A stretch of DNA of 64,000 nucleotides from Deltaproteobacteria bacterium (GCA_016699445.1 CP064976.1:2604001-2668000); one strand, 5' to 3'. Positions 18,133 to 27,191 are shown, counted from the first letter of the stretch. The notes: generated from the letters alone by a model not told the origin. Program-made: numbers and translations.

Positions 18133-18159
18133 GTATATTTAAATGTTATTTAAATATAC
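18133..18159. promoter_or_regulatory. Perfect 12-bp inverted repeat, likely antitoxin operator
   Basis: gtatatttaaat, three bases, then its exact reverse complement. It sits between the divergent phd-like gene (start 18115) and yciI (start 18203), close enough to cover a promoter of either. Autoregulatory binding by the Phd-like protein is inferred from family behaviour. Confidence 0.65.
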
Positions 18160-18202
18160 AGCCTTCATTAACAAACATCAACTTAACTCTGAAAGGAATC
18201 TT

Positions 18203-18469
18203 ATGTACGTTTTTATTGGATATGACAGCCCAGAAGCCAAAGAATTAAGACCCAAGCTCAGACCAGCTCATTTGGAAAAACTTAAAAACTTAAATCAGGC
18301 TGGTAAAATTGTCCTGGCAGGCCCCTTTGCTGATGGGTCTGGAAGCTTGATTGTGTTTAACGTATCAACCAAAGCTGAAGTTGAGTTGATTGTAAAAACT
18401 GATCCTTATGTGATGGAGAGAGTATTTGAACGTTATGAAATTAAGCCATTCACAAAGGTCTTGCCCTAA
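18203..18469 (+). CDS. YciI family protein
   Basis: 88 residues starting MYVFIGYDSPEAKELR, with RPAHLEKLKNLNQAGKIVLAGPF and DPYVMERVFERYEIKPF. This is the YciI ferredoxin-like fold with the conserved His (PAHL) and the Asp-Pro near the end. The ATG at 18203 has a good Shine-Dalgarno (gaaagg), so an upstream in-frame extension was rejected. YciI proteins have mostly unknown substrates. The gene stands alone and is closed by a strong terminator. Confidence 0.85.
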   Translation: MYVFIGYDSPEAKELRPKLRPAHLEKLKNLNQAGKIVLAGPFADGSGSLIVFNVSTKAEVELIVKTDPYVMERVFERYEIKPFTKVLP

Positions 18470-18474
18470 ATACA

Positions 18475-18508
18475 AAAAGCCTCTCGGTAGAATAGCCGAG
18501 AGGCTTTT
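18475..18508. terminator. Strong Rho-independent terminator, bidirectional
   Basis: aaaagcctctcgg and ccgagaggctttt form a 13-bp stem around an eight-base loop, with A-run and T-run flanks. It ends yciI on the plus strand and can end the exported-protein gene (18532) on the minus strand. Confidence 0.93.
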
Positions 18509-18531
18509 GACTTTCTAATATCCCTATTTAA

Positions 18532-19362
18532 TTAAAGATCTGCGCTTTTGTAGAGAGTACCTTGGTAATCTATTCCGTAGGCTCGGAATCCAGATCCTAC
18601 CACATGTGTTTTACCCAATTTAAAATCAAGGAGGAAGACAGCAGGTGCGATGAAATCGTAATATTCTGTCCAAGATGAACTCTTATCTCCTAAAGGATGA
18701 GAGGAAAAAGTACCTTCAAGCAAATCATATTTAAAAAGTTCGTTCTCAGCACCAGTAATAAGGGTTTCTAGCGAAATATTATCAACTCTCAATAGTTCAT
18801 AAGAAGATCCGACAACCATCTGTTTCCTACTAATCTGTCCATTTTGAGATACTGCATAAAGGATATCGTAGGAACGACCAGGAATAAAACCCTGGATGGT
18901 AAAATCTCGATAAGCAATTGGAGAAAGACTCAATCCTGTATTATGAAAATCAGTGGAGGAGTTCGGCCAGCCTGGTGTGGTAGTATAATATCCATAAGTT
19001 GAAGCGCCTTCCATGTATAGAATATTACCATTGCTAGTATCCCATAACCATAAACGAGTACTGGCACAGGTGATCTGCCCAATAGAGGCGGGGACATCTC
19101 TGACATATGCCCATCCTTCATCAGCACCTGACCTTCGATTAATGTAAAGCGCTCGACTGCCTTTATGTTCCTTATTGAGAGCCCATAATACATCCACAGT
19201 ATGCCCGCTAGCATCATAGAATTCTCCGCAATAAGCGATCTTTTCTGCATCCCAAGGATGTCCTACAATTTGAAAGTTTAACGTGTCGGCTTTCGCTTTT
19301 AAAGGTCCAAAAAATAGCGCGGTTAAAAAGAATAAAACAGAGACTTTTAATTTTGTTTTCAC
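18532..19362 (-). CDS. Exported protein of unknown function
   Basis: 276 residues with a clear signal peptide (MKTKLKVSVLFFLTALFFGPLKAKA, cut after AKA). The mature part is beta-rich with many Trp, Tyr and Gly and repeated 'LWALN / LWLWDTSNG / ILYAVSQNG' strand-turn pieces, suggestive of a beta-propeller-like or sugar-binding fold, though no repeat is regular enough to name. It stands alone, between the terminator at 18475 and argB. The 144 bases upstream to argB hold no gene that I can see. Confidence 0.75.
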   Translation of the reverse strand: MKTKLKVSVLFFLTALFFGPLKAKADTLNFQIVGHPWDAEKIAYCGEFYDASGHTVDVLWALNKEHKGSRALYINRRSGADEGWAYVRDVPASIGQITCASTRLWLWDTSNGNILYMEGASTYGYYTTTPGWPNSSTDFHNTGLSLSPIAYRDFTIQGFIPGRSYDILYAVSQNGQISRKQMVVGSSYELLRVDNISLETLITGAENELFKYDLLEGTFSSHPLGDKSSSWTEYYDFIAPAVFLLDFKLGKTHVVGSGFRAYGIDYQGTLYKSADL

Positions 19363-19506
19363 AAATTTTCCTTTGTTTAATTACATTTACTTGGGGAGAG
19401 TGTAATACAAATCAGATGCCAGAGGTGATATGTTGAAATGATTGATGTTTTTCAGTCTATTTTAGAAAGTCTGGTGTCAGGAGGCCTAATATAGTGGCTG
19501 ATGAAC

Positions 19507-20385
19507 CTAAGAAATAACCGTTCCCACACCTTGATCTGTAAATATTTCGAGCAAAACAGCGTGTTGGACGCGGCCATCGATGATGTGGGCAGATTTGACG
19601 CCTTCATTGACGGCCTGGAGAGCGCATTCCACTTTGGGAATCATACCTCCGGAAATCACGCCTTCTTTGATCAGACGGCGGGCTTCGTTTTTTTCGATAG
19701 TGGGGATGAGTTTTTTTGCGGCATCTTTAATACCTTCGACATCGGTTAAAAACACAACCTTTTCAGCTTTCAAGGCTGACGCCACAGCAGCCGCGGCAAG
19801 GTCGGCATTGATATTTAAAGATTCCCCATTTTCATCTACCCCAATAGGGGCAATTACAGGAATAAAACGAGCTTTGTCCAAAGTATCCAAAAGTGCTGGA
19901 TCGACAGCTTTAACACTTCCCACACGACCAAGATCGACTCTTTGAGAAACATTGTTTTCATCGGACACAGTTTCTTTTGGCAATTTTTTAGCACGGATGA
20001 GGCCAGCATCTTTTCCTGAAAGACCCACAGCACGACCACCATGCTTATTGATCATACTGACAATTTCCATATTGAGATCACCAGCTAACACCATCTCCAC
20101 AACTTCCATTGTGGCTTCATCAGTGACACGCAGACCATTGACGAATTTTGCTTTGATTCCCATTTTATCCAATACTTTATTAATCTGCGGACCTCCGCCA
20201 TGAACGATCACAGGATTGAGTCCAATATATTCCAAAAGGACGATGTCTCGAGCGAAGCTTTCTTTTAGATGCTCTTCCACCATCGCTGCACCGCCATATT
20301 TGATGACGATGGTTTTTCCGCTAAATTTTCGAATATAAGGCAGGGCTTCCATCAATACGGAAGCTTTTTCGATTAGTTCTTGCAT
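19507..20385 (-). CDS. argB: Acetylglutamate kinase
   Basis: 292-residue amino-acid kinase that phosphorylates N-acetylglutamate, the second arginine step. KYGGAAM, VHGGGPQINKVLDKMGI and NGLRVTDEATMEVVEMVLAG are the classic ArgB substrate and ATP motifs. The C-terminal region (HIIDGRVQHAVLLEIFTDQGVGT) is intact. The hslV-hslU-argB order is the one found in Geobacter-like genomes. argG and argF are elsewhere in the window (48.8-51 kb). Confidence 0.95.
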   Translation of the reverse strand: MQELIEKASVLMEALPYIRKFSGKTIVIKYGGAAMVEEHLKESFARDIVLLEYIGLNPVIVHGGGPQINKVLDKMGIKAKFVNGLRVTDEATMEVVEMVLAGDLNMEIVSMINKHGGRAVGLSGKDAGLIRAKKLPKETVSDENNVSQRVDLGRVGSVKAVDPALLDTLDKARFIPVIAPIGVDENGESLNINADLAAAAVASALKAEKVVFLTDVEGIKDAAKKLIPTIEKNEARRLIKEGVISGGMIPKVECALQAVNEGVKSAHIIDGRVQHAVLLEIFTDQGVGTVIS

Positions 20386-20407
20386 GTATTTATTCTCCCA
20401 TTCTGCA

Positions 20408-21847
20408 TCACAAAATATAACGGCTCAAATCCACATCCTTCACAAAATTTTCCAAACGACTTCTGACATACTTGGCATCTATGACAATTTTCTTTTCAGT
20501 CACTTCAGGTGCTGTGAATGAAATGTCTTCAATCACTTTTTCCATGATGGTATGAAGACGTCGCGCTCCGATGTTTTCCATCTTCTCATTCACTTTAGCC
20601 GCGATATCGGCAATCTCATCCAAAGCTTCTGAAGAAAATTCGAGATCTAATTTTTCTGTCTTCATCAAAGCTATATATTGTTTTGTCAGCGAATTTTGCG
20701 GCTCAATCAAAATTTTTAAAAAATCTTCTTTAGAAAGAGATTGAAGCTCGACTCTTAAAGGAAATCGACCTTGGAGTTCAGGAATTAAATCTGAAGGCTT
20801 TGACATATGAAAAGCCCCAGCCGCAATGAAGAGAATATGATCTGTCTTTACCATGCCATACTTGGTGCTGACCGTCGAACCTTCCACTATCGGCAATATA
20901 TCTCGCTGCACTCCTTGGCGCGAAACATCAGGACCACTTCCACCTTCACGACCTGCAATCTTGTCAATTTCATCCAAGAAAACGATTCCGCTTTGCTCTA
21001 CCAAATCAATCGCTTTTTTGGTGACAGTTTCCATATCAATTATTTTTGCCGCTTCTTCCTGAGTGAGCACTTTCATGGCATCTGCTACTTTTACTTTTCG
21101 CTTCTTCTTCTGCTTGGGCATCATGTTGGAAAACATTTCTTTAAGATTAGACCCCATCTCTTCCATACCACCTGCTGAAATGATTTCGACCACAGGCATC
21201 ATCTGAGGTGAGAGTTCAAGTTCGATTACTTTATCATTCAGCTCTCCCCCTCGAAGTTTTCGCTTCATCTCTTCACGATCCACTGTGGGTTCTTTGGGCT
21301 TTTCGGTATTTTCTGCTGGAGGTGGTGTCGCTCCGGGCATGGTGAATCCACTGAGATTGAGATTGCTCAAGCCCGACATGATTGTTTCTAGAGGATTGTT
21401 TGTTTTTTTGTTTTCTTGATCCTGATCGTGAGTTTTGCCCGTCAATATATCAAGCAATCTCTCTTCTGCCATATCATGAGCTTTGACTTGCACGCGCTCT
21501 TGTTCTTGCTCTTTGACCATCTTGACGCCCAGATCGGTGAGCTCTCGAATCATACTCTCTACATCTTTACCCACATACCCTACTTCAGTAAATTTGGTCG
21601 CTTCCACTTTAATGAAAGGTGCACCTGAGAGTTTAGCTAAACGACGAGCAATTTCTGTCTTCCCCACTCCTGTGGGCCCAATCATAATAATATTTTTAGG
21701 CGCAATCTCATCCCGAAGCTCTTCAGGGACTTGAAGTCGTCTCCAACGATTACGAAGGGCAATCGCCACTGCTCTCTTGGCATCTTTTTGCCCAATAATG
21801 TACTTATCCAATTCTGAAACTGTTTCGCGGGGGGTGAAGTTTGACAT
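20408..21847 (-). CDS. hslU: ATP-dependent protease ATPase subunit HslU
   Basis: 479-residue AAA+ unfoldase that feeds proteins to HslV. Walker A GPTGVGKT at 57-64, the GYVGKDVE pore loop, Walker B VFLDEIDK, and sensor regions near the C-terminus (ENIGARRLHTIME) are present. The intermediate domain is longer than in E. coli (443 residues) and contains a Pro-rich segment (TPPPAENTEKPKEP). Its ATG overlaps the hslV stop by one base. Confidence 0.96.
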   Translation of the reverse strand: MSNFTPRETVSELDKYIIGQKDAKRAVAIALRNRWRRLQVPEELRDEIAPKNIIMIGPTGVGKTEIARRLAKLSGAPFIKVEATKFTEVGYVGKDVESMIRELTDLGVKMVKEQEQERVQVKAHDMAEERLLDILTGKTHDQDQENKKTNNPLETIMSGLSNLNLSGFTMPGATPPPAENTEKPKEPTVDREEMKRKLRGGELNDKVIELELSPQMMPVVEIISAGGMEEMGSNLKEMFSNMMPKQKKKRKVKVADAMKVLTQEEAAKIIDMETVTKKAIDLVEQSGIVFLDEIDKIAGREGGSGPDVSRQGVQRDILPIVEGSTVSTKYGMVKTDHILFIAAGAFHMSKPSDLIPELQGRFPLRVELQSLSKEDFLKILIEPQNSLTKQYIALMKTEKLDLEFSSEALDEIADIAAKVNEKMENIGARRLHTIMEKVIEDISFTAPEVTEKKIVIDAKYVRSRLENFVKDVDLSRYIL

Positions 21848-22382
21848 TATCCTAATTCCTTTATCGAAATATTTTCGTTCGTAAACACACAGATTTCGCC
21901 TGCGATTTTTAGGGATTTTTCGGCGATTTCTTTGGCGGAAAGTTTTGTTTCCCTCAATAGAGCACGGCCTGCAGCTAAAGCAAAAGATCCTCCTGATCCA
22001 ATGGCTGCAACACCATCATCAGGTTCGATTACATCACCCGTACCCGAGGTGTAAGAATCCTCTCTGTATCACCCACTAATAAAAGGGCTTCCAAACGGCG
22101 AAGCATGCGATCGGTGCGCCATTCCTTGGCAAGCTCGACTGCTGCTCGCAAAAGATTGCTATTGTAGGCTTCAAGTTTTGCTTCAAATTTTTCAAAGAGA
22201 GTCAACGCATCAGCGGTAGATCCTGCAAAACCCGCCAATACTTTTCCATTTTTTGTCACTCTGACTTTAGCCGCTGAGCTTTTAATGACTGTATTTCCCA
22301 TGCTCACTTGACCATCACCAGCAATGGCCAGTTTTCCATCTCTCAAAACAGCAATAATTGTCGTTGAACGTATTTTTTCCAT
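21847..22382 (-). CDS. hslV: ATP-dependent protease peptidase subunit HslV, broken by a frameshift
   Basis: N-terminal peptidase of the HslUV proteasome-like complex. The first 110 residues read normally (RSTTIIAVLRDGKLAIAGDGQ with the catalytic Thr of the TT pair; FAGSTADALTLFE; WRTDRMLRRLEALL). The frame then breaks at a GG pair near 22048. One added base restores SGTGDVIEPDDGVAAIGSGG and the rest to a TAA at 21847-21849, giving about 178 residues, normal for HslV. Both sides are highly conserved, so the break is likely a consensus error. Overlaps hslU by one base (TAATG). Confidence 0.87.
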
Positions 22383-22449
22383 ACGGCGCTTAAATAAAGA
22401 ATGATGTTTTTTGGCAAGTGTTAATTGGAAATCTGTTCAGATATTCTGC

Positions 22450-24633
22450 TTATTTTAGAAGAGAACATCCCGCAGTGCTGCTACTTTCATGCACAGGATC
22501 CGCATTGCCTCCTATCGTACCGGTTTCCCCACCCGATCCACTGGATCCAGAGGATCCACTACTGCCACCTATTTCTTCAGACACATCAGAAGTTGGATCC
22601 GGTTGTACAAGTACAGTCACCGAAGGCAAAGTGACATTATGATAATGAAGATCATCACTGGTAGCCATTGTTTGAACGTGAGACATCGCATCAGCCCGCA
22701 ATTCTAAAATATTTTTCCCTACCGATCGCACAGTCACACTCTGAGGTTGATTCCAATTTTCAGGAGTAAATGTCAGTGAAAGTGGTGAAATTATTAAAAA
22801 AGCATCGGGGATGAGGCTCAGTGTCACCGACGATGTTGGAGCTTGTCCTAATGTGATCGTATAACTATCTTCAGCACCCTCTCTTTGTATCAAACGTGTC
22901 GAGCCTTCACTTTCCAAAATCATACAAGTTCCGGGAGTCACCGGAGCCCCCGGTACAGTCACAATGCGTTCTATAACCCTCTCGACAACAGGAGGTGGTG
23001 GTGGCGGAGGTGGAGGTGGGTCTTCAGGAGGATCTGGAGGCTGGTATGTCACACTCACACTCGAGATCTCAGGAACAGCTGTTGTTGCGTCTATAATCAA
23101 CTGATATTGAACACATCGATCTCCAGATTGGACACAACGATCAGAATCTAAAGATTCTCCAAAGGTCACTGCAGGACATGTACTAAAATCATCAGCAGAA
23201 GACATAGTCCCATCGCCTGTTCTGACTTTCATTTGAATACTTCTAGGATTACTAGTGACAATATTAGCCGACTCCCAGAGAGTACCTTCAACTTCTGTAC
23301 AGAATATAGAGGAAGTCAGCATTCCATGAGAAGTATAAGGTGTTTCCATAGATCCAAAACTAGCCCAATGGTTTGGATCTAATACTTGTCGTGCACTCGC
23401 TTCTACCCACGCTGCTGATCGCTCTCGATGAATAATTGAAAAATCATCCAAAATACCTTGAAAGGAATAACCGGTATTACCGGCGGTCCAAGTAGTGCCA
23501 TAAGGAAATAATGAACCCAGAACCAATGGAAGATTTAAATCACCTGACCATCCAGGAAGAAATTCAGGAGGCCAATGCGTAATTGTTACACGCTGAGATG
23601 CCCACTCTTCACCATTCACATAGATCCTCATCATATTATCACGTCCCACAACACCTACAATGACTGCACTTTGCTCTCGAGGGAGTGCTCGTGTTGTAAT
23701 GGCAGCTGTTGTTTCAGAAGGTGAGCTCACAAGCCTTGTTTGATCCGTACCTCCAGAGATTAAGAAATAGATCTGGCCTGTTGGCAGATAAGATAGGGCA
23801 TAATTGTACTGTCCTGCTCCGTTGTATGGTTTTGACACCAGGACTCCACCTGTATTTTCCTCACGACCAATGAAGACAGTGGTTTGAATCGTCAGCTCCC
23901 CACCATCATACTTTAAGGAACGATCTGTCAGACCTGTCCTAGGGAATAAATCATCTAAAGCTATGTAGTCATTAACTCCATCTAACGAAATACCCTGACC
24001 GGCTGAAGAAGGTGTTAATAAAATAGGCTCACTTCCATTGATCAAAGTGCCTGAGACTCCACTATGCGAGTCATCGGAAAACGATCTGTTTTCAAACTTT
24101 AAAACACGGCTATAGCCGTCCCAAACCGCTACTTTATTTTGACCATCACTGGCAGAAGAGTTACCAAAATAAAGATACACACCATCAGTATTAGATAAAT
24201 CAATCTGAGGCACTTTAGCCCATAAAGTGATGCGATTTCCTGAAACATTACAAAGTTCGATATCAAAAGGAATCAGCGTTGTACCATTATCATCAGCCAC
24301 ACGAAGATCACGACAGTCATCTTGAATTTTTGAAAAATCAAAATTGGTACTCGTCAGACTGATAAATACAGGGAAAGACGTCATGACGTCACCATGTTCA
24401 TTGGAGAAAGTAACTTTTTTTCGATAATGCCAAGCAGTATCAAACCAATGTTCAGTACCTGAAAGACTCAAATGACTACTTGAAAATACAACATTTTCAC
24501 CAGCAGCATACTGATTCACAGTACTAGGGCCGATTCCTGAAGACCAGTCGCTCTGTTCCCAAAGGAGCGAAGCTTCAGAGTTTTTTGCCAATAATAGACA
24601 AAAAAATATTAAAATTTTGATTTTTGAATACAC
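22450..24633 (-). CDS. Large exported surface protein with DUF2341 and LamG-like domains
   Basis: 727 residues. A signal peptide (ends NSEA), a DUF2341 domain at about 65-160 (WHYRKKVTFSN ... VYLYFGNSSA), a concanavalin/LamG-like domain at about 165-415 ending HWASFGSMETPY, then a proline-only linker near 535-550, then a beta domain of about 90 residues with a Calx-beta-like look (SYTITLGQAPTSSVTLSLIP), then a Ser-Gly tract and a final Cys. The tail could be a surface anchor or adhesin end. It interrupts the conserved xerC-hslV order, so it looks like an accessory insertion. No partner gene is obvious. The 60 bases between it and xerC hold nothing. Confidence 0.85.
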   Translation of the reverse strand: MYSKIKILIFFCLLLAKNSEASLLWEQSDWSSGIGPSTVNQYAAGENVVFSSSHLSLSGTEHWFDTAWHYRKKVTFSNEHGDVMTSFPVFISLTSTNFDFSKIQDDCRDLRVADDNGTTLIPFDIELCNVSGNRITLWAKVPQIDLSNTDGVYLYFGNSSASDGQNKVAVWDGYSRVLKFENRSFSDDSHSGVSGTLINGSEPILLTPSSAGQGISLDGVNDYIALDDLFPRTGLTDRSLKYDGGELTIQTTVFIGREENTGGVLVSKPYNGAGQYNYALSYLPTGQIYFLISGGTDQTRLVSSPSETTAAITTRALPREQSAVIVGVVGRDNMMRIYVNGEEWASQRVTITHWPPEFLPGWSGDLNLPLVLGSLFPYGTTWTAGNTGYSFQGILDDFSIIHRERSAAWVEASARQVLDPNHWASFGSMETPYTSHGMLTSSIFCTEVEGTLWESANIVTSNPRSIQMKVRTGDGTMSSADDFSTCPAVTFGESLDSDRCVQSGDRCVQYQLIIDATTAVPEISSVSVTYQPPDPPEDPPPPPPPPPPVVERVIERIVTVPGAPVTPGTCMILESEGSTRLIQREGAEDSYTITLGQAPTSSVTLSLIPDAFLIISPLSLTFTPENWNQPQSVTVRSVGKNILELRADAMSHVQTMATSDDLHYHNVTLPSVTVLVQPDPTSDVSEEIGGSSGSSGSSGSGGETGTIGGNADPVHESSSTAGCSLLK

Positions 24634-24694
24634 GTTTTCACAGTTTTCCTAACACTGTACCAAACGGCTCAGAAGCTATGAAACTTAAGGCTTT

Positions 24695-25549
24695 TTAGGC
24701 TTTAGGATGTGATTTATCGTAGATTTCCATCAGATGCTGAAGACTCACTTGAGTGTATTTTTGAGTGGTGGATAGACTCGAATGCCCCATGAGCTCCTGA
24801 ATCCCTCTCAAATCGGCACCCTCTTCTAATAAATGCGTAGCAAAGCTATGGCGCAATGTATGAGGTGTGGTCCTCTTCAATATCCCACAGCGAGCTGATT
24901 CACTTTTAACCAAACGTTGAACACTGCGTACCGTGAGACGTTTTTTGTCTTCATTCAGAAACAAAGCCCCTTTTTCCAAGCCTCTTTGTTTTAAATAAAC
25001 ACTGAGGGCTTCCGCAGCTTTTCCGGCTAATGGCAGCACGCGTTCTTTATTTCCTTTTCCGCGAACTTTTATCCATCCATCAGAAATGTCGAAAGAATCC
25101 ATATTGAGGCTGATTAATTCACTCACACGTAAACCGGTTCCATAAAGAATTTCTAAAATCGCCTGATTGCGAATATTGAGAGGAGGTTTTTTGGACTTTT
25201 TTTCTGAATCCATCAAAGCCATGGCTTCATCTTGAATCAAAAATCGTGGGAGCTTTTTAGGAATTTTAGGAAGCGACAAATTTTCAGCCGGAGATTTTTC
25301 AATCACTCCATTCTTGAGCAAATACCGATAAAAAGTCCGAATCGAAGCCATTTTGCGCACAATGGATGATGGCTGAAGTTTCCCAAAGACAGAAGACAAA
25401 TAGCTTCTTAGTTGTAGAGGAGAAACACTTTTAGGATCGTCTGTTTTGATAAATTTAAAAAACTGCTCAAGATCCATCCGATAAGAGCTTTGAGTATGTT
25501 TGGAATAATTTTTCTCGTGTTGAAGATGGCTTATAAATTGATCAATCAT
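24695..25549 (-). CDS. xerC: Tyrosine recombinase XerC/XerD
   Basis: 284 residues with the N-terminal SAM-like core-binding domain (FISHLQHEKNYSKHTQSSYRMDLEQF) and the catalytic domain: Arg in LYGTGLRVSELISL, the HTLRHSFATHLLEEGADLR box (His, Arg), GHSS (His), and the nucleophile in TTQKYTQVS. Chromosome dimer resolution at dif is the housekeeping role. Its place among dprA-topA-...-hslVU favours the chromosomal XerC over a phage integrase. trmFO, usually next to it, is missing. Confidence 0.9.
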   Translation of the reverse strand: MIDQFISHLQHEKNYSKHTQSSYRMDLEQFFKFIKTDDPKSVSPLQLRSYLSSVFGKLQPSSIVRKMASIRTFYRYLLKNGVIEKSPAENLSLPKIPKKLPRFLIQDEAMALMDSEKKSKKPPLNIRNQAILEILYGTGLRVSELISLNMDSFDISDGWIKVRGKGNKERVLPLAGKAAEALSVYLKQRGLEKGALFLNEDKKRLTVRSVQRLVKSESARCGILKRTTPHTLRHSFATHLLEEGADLRGIQELMGHSSLSTTQKYTQVSLQHLMEIYDKSHPKA

Positions 25550-25624
25550 TCAATATTGAATATTGTTATAAAACAATTATATTATCAATATTATATTACA
25601 ATAATAATCATTAAATTAATATAT

Positions 25625-25640
25625 AATTCAAATTTGAATT
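25625..25640. promoter_or_regulatory. Perfect 16-bp palindrome before the toxin-antitoxin pair
   Basis: aattcaaatttgaatt, 32 bases upstream of the antitoxin ATG and within a 120-base, very AT-rich gap between xerC and the pair. Likely operator for the HTH antitoxin. The rest of the gap holds only AT-rich promoter-like sequence. Confidence 0.6.
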
Positions 25641-25672
25641 GATATTATTTAAGCAAGGGTTATGATATTTAT

Positions 25673-26077
25673 ATGGTCTCAACACAGCAAAATACCGCTT
25701 ATAAGCTTCCTCTCGAACCAGGGAAAACACTCCATAAAGCCCTGACCCGTCTCCAAGAAACCTGGGGATTTACAAACGCCGAGATGGCAAAAACGCTTCA
25801 TTTAAAAGCCAATACTTATGGAAACTGGATTAAATCTGGCGAAATTCCTGTAGGCAAGCCACCTTACGCTCCTGAAATCGAAATTTTAGTCACTTTAATA
25901 GCCATTTTTAGAAGCCTTGGTTCTATGTTTCAGAAATTCTCAGACCAAGTACTTTGGCTTGAAACACCTCACCCTCACTTCCAAAAAGCAAGTCCACTTC
26001 AATTTGCCCAAGCCACCTGTGAAAATCTTTTCTATCTAAGACACTATCTGGATTATGCGCGAAGTCGTGGAGCTTGA
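25673..26077 (+). CDS. Xre/MbcA/ParS-type antitoxin of a RES-domain system
   Basis: 134 residues. Residues about 18-50 form a helix-turn-helix (LTRLQETWGFTNAEMAKTLHLKANTYGNWIKSG). The C-terminal part ends in a segment rich in Leu and Tyr (FYLRHYLDYARSRGA), where the family's toxin-binding domain normally lies. The TGA stop overlaps the TTG start of the RES gene (TTGA), so the pair is translationally coupled. The C-terminal half is divergent from typical DUF2384, so the antitoxin call leans on gene order as well as the HTH. Confidence 0.72.
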   Translation: MVSTQQNTAYKLPLEPGKTLHKALTRLQETWGFTNAEMAKTLHLKANTYGNWIKSGEIPVGKPPYAPEIEILVTLIAIFRSLGSMFQKFSDQVLWLETPHPHFQKASPLQFAQATCENLFYLRHYLDYARSRGA

Positions 26078-26745
26078 AATACAAGTCTACTTTATCTCGA
26101 ATTGTCGAGCTTCAAGCTCATACAGTCGTTCGTCAACTGACTGACACTCAAGAGGAGTATGAATGGCTCGAAAATCTGATTGAAACAACAAAACCAAAAC
26201 CACTCTCTCTTCAAAAAAAACATTATTTAATCGCCACCCCCTTTCGCTATCCTCTTCCCATCCCACCTCTTTTTGAAGCTCGTTTTCGACCTGCTTTTTT
26301 CGAACGAAATGCTTTTTACGGGACACAAGAAGATCGTACTTCTTATTATGAATATGCTTACCATTGGATGCTTCAGAGGGTTCATATCAAAAATCTAAGC
26401 CAGATTCCGGAGCCAAGAAGTCTTTTTCATGTTAATTTTGAAGACAAAAATTGCACAGATATTCGCAAGACTGACAATATTGGCAAAATCATGGATCGGC
26501 ATGACTATGGAGCTTCCCATGCCTTTGTAAAAGAACAAACCAAGCTTTCGTCGATTCTCTATCCTTCTTGTCGTGATCCCCAAGGTGGGAATTGCCTTGT
26601 CACGTTTGAACCTGAGACACTTGGAGATCAGCCCATCGATATGACAGGTCTCTTTTTAATCTATTTTACCAAAACAAAAACCTGCCAAATCGAAAACCCT
26701 ATGACTTGCGCGAAACTGATAATTCATTGGCAAGAGATTTCCTGA
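26074..26745 (+). CDS. RES-domain toxin (NAD+-degrading family)
   Basis: 223 residues. The RES signature is seen as FRYPLP ... RFRPAFFERNAFYGTQEDRTSYYEYAYH, with the conserved Arg, Tyr and Glu. Characterised RES toxins (for example MbcT) break down NAD+. It starts at TTG 26074, which overlaps the antitoxin stop. No ATG gives a better start. A weak start fits the need to make less toxin than antitoxin. Assignment to the family is by motif. Activity is inferred. Confidence 0.76.
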   Translation: MKYKSTLSRIVELQAHTVVRQLTDTQEEYEWLENLIETTKPKPLSLQKKHYLIATPFRYPLPIPPLFEARFRPAFFERNAFYGTQEDRTSYYEYAYHWMLQRVHIKNLSQIPEPRSLFHVNFEDKNCTDIRKTDNIGKIMDRHDYGASHAFVKEQTKLSSILYPSCRDPQGGNCLVTFEPETLGDQPIDMTGLFLIYFTKTKTCQIENPMTCAKLIIHWQEIS

Positions 26746-26777
26746 AAAAATTCACAACTTTGACGAGTCAAGACCAG

Positions 26778-27191
26778 CTAAACAACTAATGCGACCTCCA
26801 AATGATTGGAAGGATCATAGATGACTTCAACTTTATCACCCACTCTTGGAATTTGGACTCTTGATACAAAAACATCAAGAGAAGCTTTGAAAGGATCTTC
26901 TGTAAGAGGACGTACTTCCATACTAAGACTCAGCCCAATATTAATTTTATTCATGGTAAAACCCAAATCTTCTACACTTAAAACAATTGCAGATGATCTA
27001 ATCCCTTTTTGACTCAGTTTCTTAAGCTTTCTACTATTCCCATGACCAAAATATCGGATCATAAAAAATGGTACCAAGACCATCAAAATAATATAGGGAA
27101 TCAGCAATCCTCGATGATGAGGAAGAAAAAATGACATGATGCCCAAAAGAATGAAGAAAATAAAAAAAGTGAGATAAAATTTTAGCTTCAT
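26778..27191 (-). CDS. Small membrane protein, DUF3592-like
   Basis: 137 residues with two membrane helices (about 5-25 and 28-48) followed by a beta-rich soluble domain (SSAIVLSVEDLGFTMN ... VPRVGDKVEVIYDPSN). The VGDKVEVIYDP motif is typical of DUF3592 and related cytoplasmic domains of unknown role. It is coupled to topA by an ATGA overlap. No housekeeping function is implied. Confidence 0.65.
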   Translation of the reverse strand: MKLKFYLTFFIFFILLGIMSFFLPHHRGLLIPYIILMVLVPFFMIRYFGHGNSRKLKKLSQKGIRSSAIVLSVEDLGFTMNKINIGLSLSMEVRPLTEDPFKASLDVFVSRVQIPRVGDKVEVIYDPSNHLEVALVV

